Notes under the pieces: generated by a model | Told to the model about the DNA's origin: nothing | Databases searched by the model: none | Seen by the model: the letters and a program-made list of their open reading frames with translations, nothing else | Made by a program: the position numbers and the translations under genes | Origin: Frisingicoccus sp009929615 | GTDB taxonomy: Bacteria; Bacillota; Clostridia; Lachnospirales; Lachnospiraceae | Reading direction: 5' to 3' | Assembly: GCA_028692275.1 (NCBI GenBank) | Contig: JAQUXR010000011.1 | Span: forward strand, 1 to 64,000 | Length of the DNA: 64,000 nt | Part shown: in pieces, positions 42,301 to 49,550 of the stretch | Layout: each line of letters starts with the position of its first letter | How positions within the stretch are numbered: the first letter of the stretch is position 1

Positions 42301-42508
42301 TTTGATTCTTGCCGGAGAAGTGGACCTGGTTATCGACACACCAACCCAGGGTCGTGATAAATCCAGAGATGGATTCCTTATCCGTCGAAATGCCATTGAA
42401 ACAGGTGTAACCTGTCTGACTTCTCTGGATACAGCCAAGGCATTGATTAACAGCCTTGAAAATTCCAGCTTAAGCGATTTATCAGTGGTAGATATTGCAG
42501 GAATTTAA
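39308..42508 (+). CDS. carB: Carbamoyl-phosphate synthase large subunit
   Basis: The 1066-aa protein has the two homologous halves expected: an N-terminal carboxyphosphate domain ([25 protein letters not shown]) and a C-terminal carbamoyl-phosphate domain ([28 protein letters not shown]). Each has an ATP-grasp module; the oligomerisation region lies between, and the MGS-like allosteric domain is at the end. ATG 39308 is chosen: GGAGG is 9 nt before it, inside carA; TTG 39299 touches that site. Confidence 0.96.
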   Translation: [1066 protein letters not shown]

Positions 42509-42509
42509 T

Positions 42510-42566
42510 TTCTGAAGGGTAATCTATTGACAAAATATGGGATTTGCTGATATGATTACCCCAGAA
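42510..42566 (+). promoter_or_regulatory. glnA promoter bracketed by a long inverted repeat
   Basis: TTGACA at 42527-42532 and TATGAT at 42551-42556 (18-bp spacer) form the promoter. It lies between arms TTCTG-AA-GGGTAATC (42510-42524) and GATTACCC-CAGAA (42554-42566), which pair over 13 bp with two unpaired A. The right arm runs through the -10 box and start site. Neither arm matches the TGTNA-N7-TNACA GlnR/TnrA box, so another regulator or a readthrough RNA structure is implied. Confidence 0.65.
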
Positions 42567-42570
42567 GACA

Positions 42571-42603
42571 AAGGCGTACTTAATGGATAAGTGCGCCTTT
42601 TTT
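42571..42603 (+). terminator. Terminator-like hairpin in the glnA leader
   Basis: AAGGCGTACTTA and TAAGTGCGCCTT form a 12-bp stem with one T-G pair around ATGGA, followed by a T-run. It lies downstream of the glnA promoter and before the ribosome binding site, so glnA transcripts must pass it. It may be the carAB terminator, an attenuator for glnA, or both. An ANTAR antiterminator is encoded next to glnA. Confidence 0.75.
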
Positions 42604-42623
42604 AAAAAAAGGAGTGAGCGAGC

Positions 42624-43955
42624 GTGCCAAGATATACCAAACAGGATATTATCAATATGATTCAGGATAATGATGTTGAATTTATTCGTTTGCAGTTTAC
42701 AGACATTTTTGGAACATTAAAGAATGTAGCGATTACATCCAGCCAGATAGAACGTGCCCTTAACAATCAGTGTATGTTTGACGGTTCAGCTATTGAAGGA
42801 TTTGTAAGGATTGAAGAGTCTGATATGTATCTTCGTCCAGACTTAGATACTTTCCAGATTTTCCCATGGCGTCCACAGCAGGGGAAGGTTGCACGACTGA
42901 TTTGTGATGTTTATCGTCCGAATGGAGAACCTTTTGAAGGGGATCCACGATATATTTTACGTAAAGTGATTAAACAGGCTGAAGATATGGGCTTTAGTTT
43001 TGAAGTAGGACCGGAATGTGAATTTTTCCTTTTCCATACCGATGATAATGGTATGCCTACAACGATTACCCATGAAAAAGGAAGCTATTTTGATTTAGGG
43101 CCAGTGGACCTGGGTGAGAATGCCCGCCGTGATATGGTTTTGAATCTGGAGGATATGGGCTTTGAAATCGAAGCTTCCCACCATGAAGTAGCATCTGCTC
43201 AGCATGAGATTGATTTTGCTCATAACGGAGCACTTCAGACAGCGGATGATATTATGACATTAAAATTAGTTATTAAATCCATTGCAAAACGCCATGGACT
43301 TCATGCATCCTTTATGCCGAAGCCAAAATCAGGTGTTGCAGGTTCTGGTATGCATATTAACATGTCATTACAGAAGAATGGACATAATATTTTCTGTGAC
43401 GAAGAGGATGAACTGGGATTAAGCAAGGATGCTTATCATTTTATTGCAGGGCTTCTGGCCCACGCAAAAGGCATCACCGCTTTGACGAATCCGCTGGTTA
43501 ATTCCTATAAGCGACTGGTTACAGGTTATGAAGCACCAATTTATATTGCATGGTCAGTGATGAACCGCAGTCCGTTGGTACGTGTTCCGGCAGCTCGCGG
43601 TAAAGAAACCCGTGTAGAACTTCGTTGCCCGGACCCGGCATGTAATCCATATCTTGTGCTGGCTGTATGTCTGGCTGCAGGCCTGGAAGGTATTAAGAAG
43701 AAATTAGCACCACCAGCCCGTGTAGACCGTAATATTTTTGAAATGGACAGAATAGAAAAAGCGGCATTGCATATTGAAAGTCTTCCTTTGGATTTGTATG
43801 AAGCAACCAAGGAACTTGAAAAAGATGCCTTTATCCGTGACGTGCTGGGCGAACATGTCAGTGAGAAATATATTGAAGCCAAATTCAAAGAGTGGGAAGA
43901 TTATCGTATTCAGGTTACTGAATGGGAGATTGAAGAGTACTTATATCGAATTTAA
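42624..43955 (+). CDS. glnA: Glutamine synthetase type I
   Basis: ATP-dependent ammonia assimilation into glutamine. The 443-aa product has the N-terminal FIRLQFTDIFGTLKNVAI, the catalytic EVGPECEFFLF, KPKSGVAGSGMHINMSL and NPLVNSYKRLVTGYEAPIYIAW, consistent with a GSI-alpha enzyme of Gram-positive type. No adenylylation-loop tyrosine signature of GSI-beta was seen. The start is GTG 42624, with GGAG 9 nt before. It is followed 41 nt later by an ANTAR regulator gene. Confidence 0.96.
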   Translation: MPRYTKQDIINMIQDNDVEFIRLQFTDIFGTLKNVAITSSQIERALNNQCMFDGSAIEGFVRIEESDMYLRPDLDTFQIFPWRPQQGKVARLICDVYRPNGEPFEGDPRYILRKVIKQAEDMGFSFEVGPECEFFLFHTDDNGMPTTITHEKGSYFDLGPVDLGENARRDMVLNLEDMGFEIEASHHEVASAQHEIDFAHNGALQTADDIMTLKLVIKSIAKRHGLHASFMPKPKSGVAGSGMHINMSLQKNGHNIFCDEEDELGLSKDAYHFIAGLLAHAKGITALTNPLVNSYKRLVTGYEAPIYIAWSVMNRSPLVRVPAARGKETRVELRCPDPACNPYLVLAVCLAAGLEGIKKKLAPPARVDRNIFEMDRIEKAALHIESLPLDLYEATKELEKDAFIRDVLGEHVSEKYIEAKFKEWEDYRIQVTEWEIEEYLYRI

Positions 43956-43996
43956 CTGTTAATACCGATGCATAATAATCCGAGGTGATGTACAAG

Positions 43997-44548
43997 ATGG
44001 TCAGCATAATCGTAGCCTTTAAGAAACAAACAGACGCTGTGAATATACGAAATTTGTTGACGAGATTTGGATATAATGTAGTCGGGGTTTGCACAAGCGG
44101 AGCCTCTGTTTTGAATGTGATTGACCAGATGATTGACTCAGATGGTATTGTCATCAGCGGATGCCGCTTAACAGATATGGATTATTTTCAATTATATAAG
44201 TATCTTCCGGATTATTATGAAATGGTGATTATGGGGTCACAGGCAGCTCTGGGACAATTGGAATATATCGATGCATTGAAGGTTGCACTTCCGATGAAGA
44301 CCCAGGAGTTTGTCAATAATATTCAGCTTTTAGAGACCACGATGATGCGTAAGCGCAAGCGGCGGAGAGAGCAGCCGAAGAATCGTTCAGGGGAGGACCG
44401 TATTCTTATTGAGAATGCCAAGAGCCTGTTAATGGAAGCTAAAAAGTATACAGAAGAGGATGCTCACAGATATCTTCAAAGGACCAGTATGAGTAATGGT
44501 ACAAGCATGGTAGAAACAGCTCAGATGGTTATGGAGTTATTTGCTTAA
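43997..44548 (+). CDS. ANTAR-domain antiterminator with degenerate receiver domain
   Basis: The 183-aa protein starts as a receiver domain (MVSIIVAFKKQTDAVNIRNLLTRFGYNVVGVC). At the site where a response regulator has VLLDIRLP it reads VISGCRL, so the phosphoacceptor Asp is replaced. The C-terminal about 55 residues (EDRILIENAKSLLMEAKKYTEEDAHRYLQR... ETAQMVMELF) are an ANTAR domain, a helical RNA-binding module that prevents terminator formation. ATG 43997 is preferred, GAGGTG being 9 nt upstream. Being next to glnA, it may act on the hairpin in the glnA leader; inferred from proximity. Confidence 0.85.
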   Translation: MVSIIVAFKKQTDAVNIRNLLTRFGYNVVGVCTSGASVLNVIDQMIDSDGIVISGCRLTDMDYFQLYKYLPDYYEMVIMGSQAALGQLEYIDALKVALPMKTQEFVNNIQLLETTMMRKRKRRREQPKNRSGEDRILIENAKSLLMEAKKYTEEDAHRYLQRTSMSNGTSMVETAQMVMELFA

Positions 44549-44587
44549 ATTGAGAGAATCTGAAGAAAAGATGAAGGAGTTTCAATG

Positions 44588-44660
44588 CGGATGGTGCCGC
44601 GGGAAACGATGCTTAGATATCCCGTCCCGGAATTTTTTGAAATTTCGGGACATTTTTGTG
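44588..44660 (+). ncRNA. T-box-like antiterminator/terminator before gatC
   Basis: CGGATGGTGCCGCG at 44588-44601 matches the T-box core AGGGTGGNACCGCG at 10 of 13 fixed positions and keeps the TGGN bulge that reads the tRNA acceptor end. It is followed by GGGAAACGATGC and CCCGTCCC, the usual 3' part of an antiterminator. The terminator stem GTCCCG-G-AATTT with AAATTTCGGGAC (44624-44635 and 44640-44651) and ATTTTTG comes next. Only 39 nt separate it from the upstream gene stop, so a normal stem I would have to overlap that gene or be absent. Confidence 0.55.
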
Positions 44661-44684
44661 TAGTAGATAGAGGAGGAAGCTTTT

Positions 44685-44978
44685 ATGGCAAACGTGATTT
44701 CTGACGAAACCATTGAATATGTAGGAATCCTAGCGAAACTGGAATTATCTGAGAGCGAGAAAGAACAGGCGAAAAAAGATATGGGCAGTATGCTAGATTA
44801 TATTGATAAATTGAATGAACTGGATACAACGGGTGTTGAACCCATGTCCCATGTATTTCCTGTGCATAATGTATTCCGTGAAGATGTTGTTGCCAATGGT
44901 GATATGCGGGATGAGGTTCTTGCAAATGCACCAAAGGAAAAAGATGGAAGTTTTGTTGTTCCAAAGACGGTAGAATAG
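44685..44978 (+). CDS. gatC: Asp/Glu-tRNA amidotransferase subunit C
   Basis: Small subunit that stabilises GatA in the GatCAB enzyme, which converts misacylated Glu-tRNAGln and/or Asp-tRNAAsn to the correct aminoacyl-tRNAs. The 97-aa sequence has the family pattern ISDETIEYVGILAKLELSESE ... MLDYIDKLNELDTTGVEPMSH. ATG follows AGAGGAGGAAGCTTTT. It is the first gene of gatCAB and is preceded by a T-box-like element. Confidence 0.95.
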   Translation: MANVISDETIEYVGILAKLELSESEKEQAKKDMGSMLDYIDKLNELDTTGVEPMSHVFPVHNVFREDVVANGDMRDEVLANAPKEKDGSFVVPKTVE

Positions 44979-44988
44979 GAGGACGGAT

Positions 44989-46461
44989 ATGGACTTAATG
45001 CAATTTACCGCAGTAGAACTTGGTAAAATGATTAAAAATAAAGAAGTTACCGTAAAAGACTGTGTTCTTGCTGCATTTTCCCAGATAGAAGCAGTAGAAG
45101 GACAGATTCACAGTTTTGTTACTCTGGATAAGGAAGGTGCTTTAAAAAGAGCTGAAGAAGTGCAGGCAAAGATTGATTCCGGTGAACTGGCGGGACCGCT
45201 GGCCGGTGTTCCGGTAGCCATTAAAGATAATATGTGCACCAAAGGAATGCTCACGACCTGCAGTTCCAAAATCTTATCTAATTTTGTACCGCCTTATACA
45301 GCGGAAGCTGTGTTGAATCTGGAAAAAGCCGGGGCAGTGATTATTGGCAAGACCAATATGGACGAATTTGCTATGGGAAGCACATCCGAAACTTCAGCCT
45401 ATGGAGCAACAAAGAATCCATGGAATCCAGACCATGTACCAGGTGGCTCTTCCGGTGGAAGCTGTTCTTCTGTTGCTGCTGAGGAAGTATCCTATGCGCT
45501 GGGCTCAGACACCGGTGGTTCCATCCGTCAGCCAAGTTCTTTTTGTGGTGTGACCGGATTAAAGCCAACTTATGGAACAGTATCCCGCTATGGTTTGATT
45601 GCCTATGGCTCATCTTTGGATCAGATTGGCCCGGTGGCAAAAGATGTGACAGACTGTGCCACAATTCTTGAAGCTATTGCATCTTATGATCCTAAGGACA
45701 GCACATCGGTTCAGCGTGATGATTATGATTTCACGGCGGCTTTGGTGGATGATGTCAAAGGTCTTCGCATTGGTATTCCGAAAGATTATTTTGGTGAAGG
45801 TCTGGATGAAGATGTAAAAAATGCAGTTTTGTCGGCGGCGAAAGCCTTGGAAGCTAAAGGAGCAATTGTCGAAGAATTTGATTTAAGCCTGGTTGAATAT
45901 GCGATTCCAGCCTATTATGTTATCGCATCAGCAGAGGCAAGCTCGAACCTTGCAAGATTTGACGGCGTGAAATATGGCTATCGTACAGAGTCCTATGAGG
46001 GCTTGCATAACATGTACAAAAAGAGCCGTTCTGAAGGTTTTGGACCGGAAGTGAAACGAAGAATTATGCTCGGTTCCTTTGTTTTAAGTTCAGGCTATTA
46101 TGATGCTTACTATCTGAAAGCACTTCGTACAAAAGCCTTGATTAAACAGGCTTTCGACAGAGCTTTTGAAAAATATGATGTTATTTTAGGGCCGGCAGCA
46201 CCAACAACAGCGCCGAAATTGGGAGAATCTTTAAGCGATCCGATTAAGATGTATCTGGGTGATATCTATACGATTTCAGTGAATCTTGCCGGACTGCCTG
46301 GTTTGTCCGTGCCTTGTGGCCTTGACCGCAAAGGTCTTCCAATCGGTGTTCAGATGATTGGGGACTGCTTTAAAGAAAAAAATATTATTCGTGCAGCCTA
46401 TGCATTTGAGAAAACCCAGACCTATCATAGACCGGCAATGGCTGAGAAAGGAGCAGAATAA
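44989..46461 (+). CDS. gatA: Asp/Glu-tRNA amidotransferase subunit A
   Basis: Glutaminase subunit of GatCAB in the amidase signature family. The 490-aa product shows the Ser-cis-Ser-Lys triad region: Lys79 (AIKDN), the GGSSGGS loop (about 150-156) and GSDTGGSIRQPSSFCG. The ammonia produced is channelled to GatB. ATG follows AGGAGGACGGAT, 10 nt after gatC. The gatB start lies 1 nt after its stop, within a coupled operon. Confidence 0.96.
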   Translation: MDLMQFTAVELGKMIKNKEVTVKDCVLAAFSQIEAVEGQIHSFVTLDKEGALKRAEEVQAKIDSGELAGPLAGVPVAIKDNMCTKGMLTTCSSKILSNFVPPYTAEAVLNLEKAGAVIIGKTNMDEFAMGSTSETSAYGATKNPWNPDHVPGGSSGGSCSSVAAEEVSYALGSDTGGSIRQPSSFCGVTGLKPTYGTVSRYGLIAYGSSLDQIGPVAKDVTDCATILEAIASYDPKDSTSVQRDDYDFTAALVDDVKGLRIGIPKDYFGEGLDEDVKNAVLSAAKALEAKGAIVEEFDLSLVEYAIPAYYVIASAEASSNLARFDGVKYGYRTESYEGLHNMYKKSRSEGFGPEVKRRIMLGSFVLSSGYYDAYYLKALRTKALIKQAFDRAFEKYDVILGPAAPTTAPKLGESLSDPIKMYLGDIYTISVNLAGLPGLSVPCGLDRKGLPIGVQMIGDCFKEKNIIRAAYAFEKTQTYHRPAMAEKGAE

Positions 46462-46462
46462 T

Positions 46463-47902
46463 ATGTCAAAACAATATGAAACCGTTATTGGATTGGAAGT
46501 TCATGTTGAACTTGCCACAAAAACAAAGATTTTCTGCGCCTGCAGTACGGAATTTGGCGGTGCGCCAAATACTCATACCTGCCCTGTATGTACGGGGATG
46601 CCGGGTTCATTGCCTGTTCTGAATAAAGAAGTTGTGGAAAAGGCTGTTGCCGTTGGCCTTGCAACGAATTGTACGATTACCCAGAACTGTAAATTTGACA
46701 GAAAGAATTACTTTTATCCGGATAATCCTCAGAACTATCAGATTTCCCAGTTGTATCTTCCAATCTGCCGAAACGGTGGGGTGGAGATTGAAACAGAGAG
46801 CGGTGAAAAGAAAATAATTGGCATTCATGAGATTCATATGGAAGAGGATGCAGGAAAGCTTATTCATGATGAATGGGATGACTGCTCATTGGTGGATTAC
46901 AATCGTTCCGGTGTTCCGTTGATTGAGATTGTTTCGGAACCGGATATGCGTTCTGCAGATGAAGTTATTGCCTATCTTGAAAAACTTCGTATGATTATCC
47001 AGTACTTGGGTGCTTCTGACTGTAAGCTTCAGGAAGGTTCAATGAGAGCCGATGTCAATTTGTCCATTCGTGAATCAGGGGCAGAAGCCTTTGGAACGCG
47101 TACCGAGATGAAGAATCTGAATTCCTTTAAAGCTATTGCCAGAGCGATTGAAGGTGAAAAAGAGCGCCAGATCGAACTTCTCGAAGAGGGCAAGGCAGTT
47201 GTTCAGGAGACCCGTCGCTGGGATGATAGTAAAGAAAGTTCCTATGCGATGCGTTCCAAGGAAGATGCACAGGATTACCGCTATTTCCCTGAACCGGATT
47301 TGGTTCCTGTCATTATCAGCGATGCGTGGATTGAAGAAATTCGCAGTCGTCAGCCGGAACTTCGGACAGAAAAACTGGAACGTTATAAAAAAGAATATGA
47401 TATTCCGGAGTATGATGCAGAGATTCTTACAGCCCATAAAAAACTGGCGGATATTTTTGAAGCTACAGTGGCTATCTGCAATAAACCAAAGGAAGTATCC
47501 AACTGGCTTATGGTGGAAACTATGCGTCTTTTGAAAGAGAAGAACATGGAACCGGAAGATATCTCCTTTGCACCGGAGAATTTAGCGGAATTAATCGGAC
47601 TTATTGATCAGAGTATTATTAACCGTACAGTGGCCAAAGAAGTCTTTGAAAAGATTTTTGAGGACAATATCAAACCAGCTGCTTATGTTGAGGAAAATGG
47701 CTTGAAAAATGTTGCTGATGATGGTGCTTTAAAGAGCGTTATTGAGGGCATCGTGGAAGCTAACCCACAGTCGGTGGCAGACTATAAGGCTGGCAAGAAA
47801 AAAGCCATAGGATTCCTTGTAGGACAGACGATGAAAGCTATGAAGGGAAAGGCTGATCCGGGCAGTATAAATAAGATTTTATCAGAGATTTTAGATAATT
47901 AA
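46463..47902 (+). CDS. gatB: Asp/Glu-tRNA amidotransferase subunit B
   Basis: Kinase/transamidase subunit that binds the tRNA. The 479-aa product begins MSKQYETVIGLEVHVELATKTKIFCACSTEFG and has the CPVCTGMPGSLP zinc region, KNYFYPDNPQNYQISQ, and HMEEDAGKL motifs. The C-terminal helical domain (residues about 410-479) ends in a YqeY-like tail (GKKKAIGFLVGQTMKAMKGKADPG). ATG 46463 has AAAGGAGCAGAATA upstream. Confidence 0.96.
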   Translation: MSKQYETVIGLEVHVELATKTKIFCACSTEFGGAPNTHTCPVCTGMPGSLPVLNKEVVEKAVAVGLATNCTITQNCKFDRKNYFYPDNPQNYQISQLYLPICRNGGVEIETESGEKKIIGIHEIHMEEDAGKLIHDEWDDCSLVDYNRSGVPLIEIVSEPDMRSADEVIAYLEKLRMIIQYLGASDCKLQEGSMRADVNLSIRESGAEAFGTRTEMKNLNSFKAIARAIEGEKERQIELLEEGKAVVQETRRWDDSKESSYAMRSKEDAQDYRYFPEPDLVPVIISDAWIEEIRSRQPELRTEKLERYKKEYDIPEYDAEILTAHKKLADIFEATVAICNKPKEVSNWLMVETMRLLKEKNMEPEDISFAPENLAELIGLIDQSIINRTVAKEVFEKIFEDNIKPAAYVEENGLKNVADDGALKSVIEGIVEANPQSVADYKAGKKKAIGFLVGQTMKAMKGKADPGSINKILSEILDN

Positions 47903-47910
47903 AAAATCCT

Positions 47911-47940
47911 TTGACAAAGCTGAAAGATGTGTGCTATTAT
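47911..47940 (+). promoter_or_regulatory. Sigma-A promoter of the cold-shock gene
   Basis: TTGACA (47911-47916), 18-bp spacer, TATTAT (47935-47940). Predicted leader about 110 nt. Confidence 0.75.
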
Positions 47941-47967
47941 AAAGCTACGATACGTACGAGATTTAAA

Positions 47968-48019
47968 GTTGGCAGGAGGAACGGTCATTTTTAAATGAAC
48001 ACTCTTGCCAACATTTTTT
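47968..48019 (+). promoter_or_regulatory. Hairpin with T-run in the cold-shock leader
   Basis: GTTGGCA (47968-47974) pairs with TGCCAAC (48006-48012), enclosing a second stem around TCATTT/AAATGA, followed by ATTTTTTG. It resembles an intrinsic terminator but lies within the leader, suggesting attenuation or a temperature-responsive fold. Cold-shock mRNAs commonly use structured leaders. Confidence 0.5.
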
Positions 48020-48057
48020 GTATGTATAAGAATTTTTTATTTAGGAGGTACTTGGTC

Positions 48058-48270
48058 ATGAATACAGGTACAGTAAAATGGTTTAACGAACAAAAAGGTT
48101 TTGGTTTTATCACATGTGATGAAGATGGAAAAGATGTTTTCGTACATTTTTCTGCTATTTCCGGAAACGGTTTTAAAACTCTTCAGGAAGGTCAGAAAGT
48201 AACATTTGATACAGAAGCTGACCCAAAAGATCCTGGAAGAACAAAAGCTGTTAATGTATGCGTAGCATAA
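48058..48270 (+). CDS. cspA: Cold-shock protein, RNA chaperone
   Basis: The 70-aa protein is a single OB-fold with the RNP-1 motif KGFGFI and RNP-2 VFVHFSAI, as in CspA/CspB. It binds single-stranded RNA and DNA. ATG 48058 follows AGGAGGTACTTGGTC. It is monocistronic, with its own promoter, structured leader and terminator. It is unlikely to be specifically A or B; the symbol is a family label. Confidence 0.9.
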   Translation: MNTGTVKWFNEQKGFGFITCDEDGKDVFVHFSAISGNGFKTLQEGQKVTFDTEADPKDPGRTKAVNVCVA

Positions 48271-48307
48271 TTAAAGCATAGAATCGATTATCAGGAGAAC
48301 CATCAAG

Positions 48308-48340
48308 AGCCATCATGCGTCGTGCATGATGGCTTTTTTT
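48308..48340 (+). terminator. Terminator after the cold-shock gene
   Basis: AGCCATCATGC and GCATGATGGCT (48308-48318 and 48324-48334) form an 11-bp stem with a T-run. Confidence 0.9.
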
Positions 48341-48383
48341 GTGCTATTATATTGGTATAGATGAAAAGCTTGGAGGGTATCCA

Positions 48384-49550
48384 TTGAAAATATTCCATAT
48401 ATCCGATTTGCATATCGGAAAACAATTAAATTACTATAGCCTGAAAGAAAACCAGACAGCAGTTTTAGAACAGGTGATTGAAAAGATGAAAGAGCATCGT
48501 CCGGATGTACTGCTCATTGCGGGAGATATTTATGATAAAGCAATGCCTTCCGGAGAGGCATATAAGATTTTTGATTTATTTTTACAGCAGATATCTGAAA
48601 TTACACCGATAATTCCTGTGTTTATTATTGCAGGAAATCACGATTCGCCGGAACGGCTGAATTATGCCAGTTCCTTTATGGAGAAACATCATATTCATAT
48701 ATCGGTCATGCCGCCTCAGCAGGAAGATGAGTATTTAAAAAAAGTTATTCTTGAGGATGCCTATGGTCCGGTTAATTTTTATTTTCTGCCCTTTATGAAG
48801 CCGGGATATGTGCGCCATTTATTTCCGGAGCAGGATATAAGTGACTATGAAAAAGCTGTTCGGGCTGTTCTTGAACGAGAAGAGATAAACTTTAAAGAGA
48901 GAAATGTGATTTTGTCCCATCAGTTTTATCAGGGCCAGGGATGGGATACAGCGACCTGCGATTCAGAACAGGTTATGCTGTCCATCGGCGGTTTGGACCG
49001 AATTGATATATCCCTTCTGGAGAATTTTGATTATGCGGCATTAGGTCATCTTCATGGTCCGCAGCAGATTAAATCTGAAAGGATTCGTTATTCCGGTTCA
49101 CCTTTGAAATATTCTGTCAGTGAGGAACACCAGAAAAAATCGATTACGATGATAACGCTGGGAGAAAAAGGGAGTCCTCTGGAAGTGGAATTGCTGCCTT
49201 TGAGGGCGTTACAGGATGTTCGCTCCGAAAGAGGCAGGCTCGAGGCGATTCTTGAAAGAGCCAAACCCGGCACGCTTCATGACTTTATCAGTGTGACGGT
49301 GACAGACGAAACAGAGCCCTATCGAATGAAAGAACAGCTTCGGGAGATTTACGATTTTATTTTAGATATTCATATAGACAATCAGAGAACGCGAAAAAAG
49401 ATGGAAGCAAAATTAGAAGCTCGGGAGAATCTGAGTCCTAAGGCTGCCTTTGGGATGTTCTATGAAGAAATAATGAATGCCCCGCTAGGACGGGAAGAAG
49501 AGGAACTGTTGGAAAAAACATTAGATCGATTGACGGAGGAACGGGAATGA
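48384..49550 (+). CDS. sbcD: Exonuclease SbcD, MRE11-type subunit
   Basis: Nuclease subunit of SbcCD, which cuts hairpin and end-blocked DNA. The 388-aa protein has the phosphoesterase motifs FHISDLHIGK, IAGDIYDKAMPSG, IAGNHDSPERL, LSHQFYQGQ and ALGHLHGPQ. TTG 48384 is chosen: GGAGG stands 7 nt upstream and the protein then begins KIFHISDLHIG as in homologs; an ATG at 48339 is before that site. The end overlaps sbcC by 4 nt. Confidence 0.93.
   Translation: MKIFHISDLHIGKQLNYYSLKENQTAVLEQVIEKMKEHRPDVLLIAGDIYDKAMPSGEAYKIFDLFLQQISEITPIIPVFIIAGNHDSPERLNYASSFMEKHHIHISVMPPQQEDEYLKKVILEDAYGPVNFYFLPFMKPGYVRHLFPEQDISDYEKAVRAVLEREEINFKERNVILSHQFYQGQGWDTATCDSEQVMLSIGGLDRIDISLLENFDYAALGHLHGPQQIKSERIRYSGSPLKYSVSEEHQKKSITMITLGEKGSPLEVELLPLRALQDVRSERGRLEAILERAKPGTLHDFISVTVTDETEPYRMKEQLREIYDFILDIHIDNQRTRKKMEAKLEARENLSPKAAFGMFYEEIMNAPLGREEEELLEKTLDRLTEERE

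Noticed and set aside
42517..42561. GlnR/TnrA operator before glnA
   Set aside because: The arms GGGTAATC/GATTACCC do not fit TGTNA-N7-TNACA, so no GlnR site is claimed.
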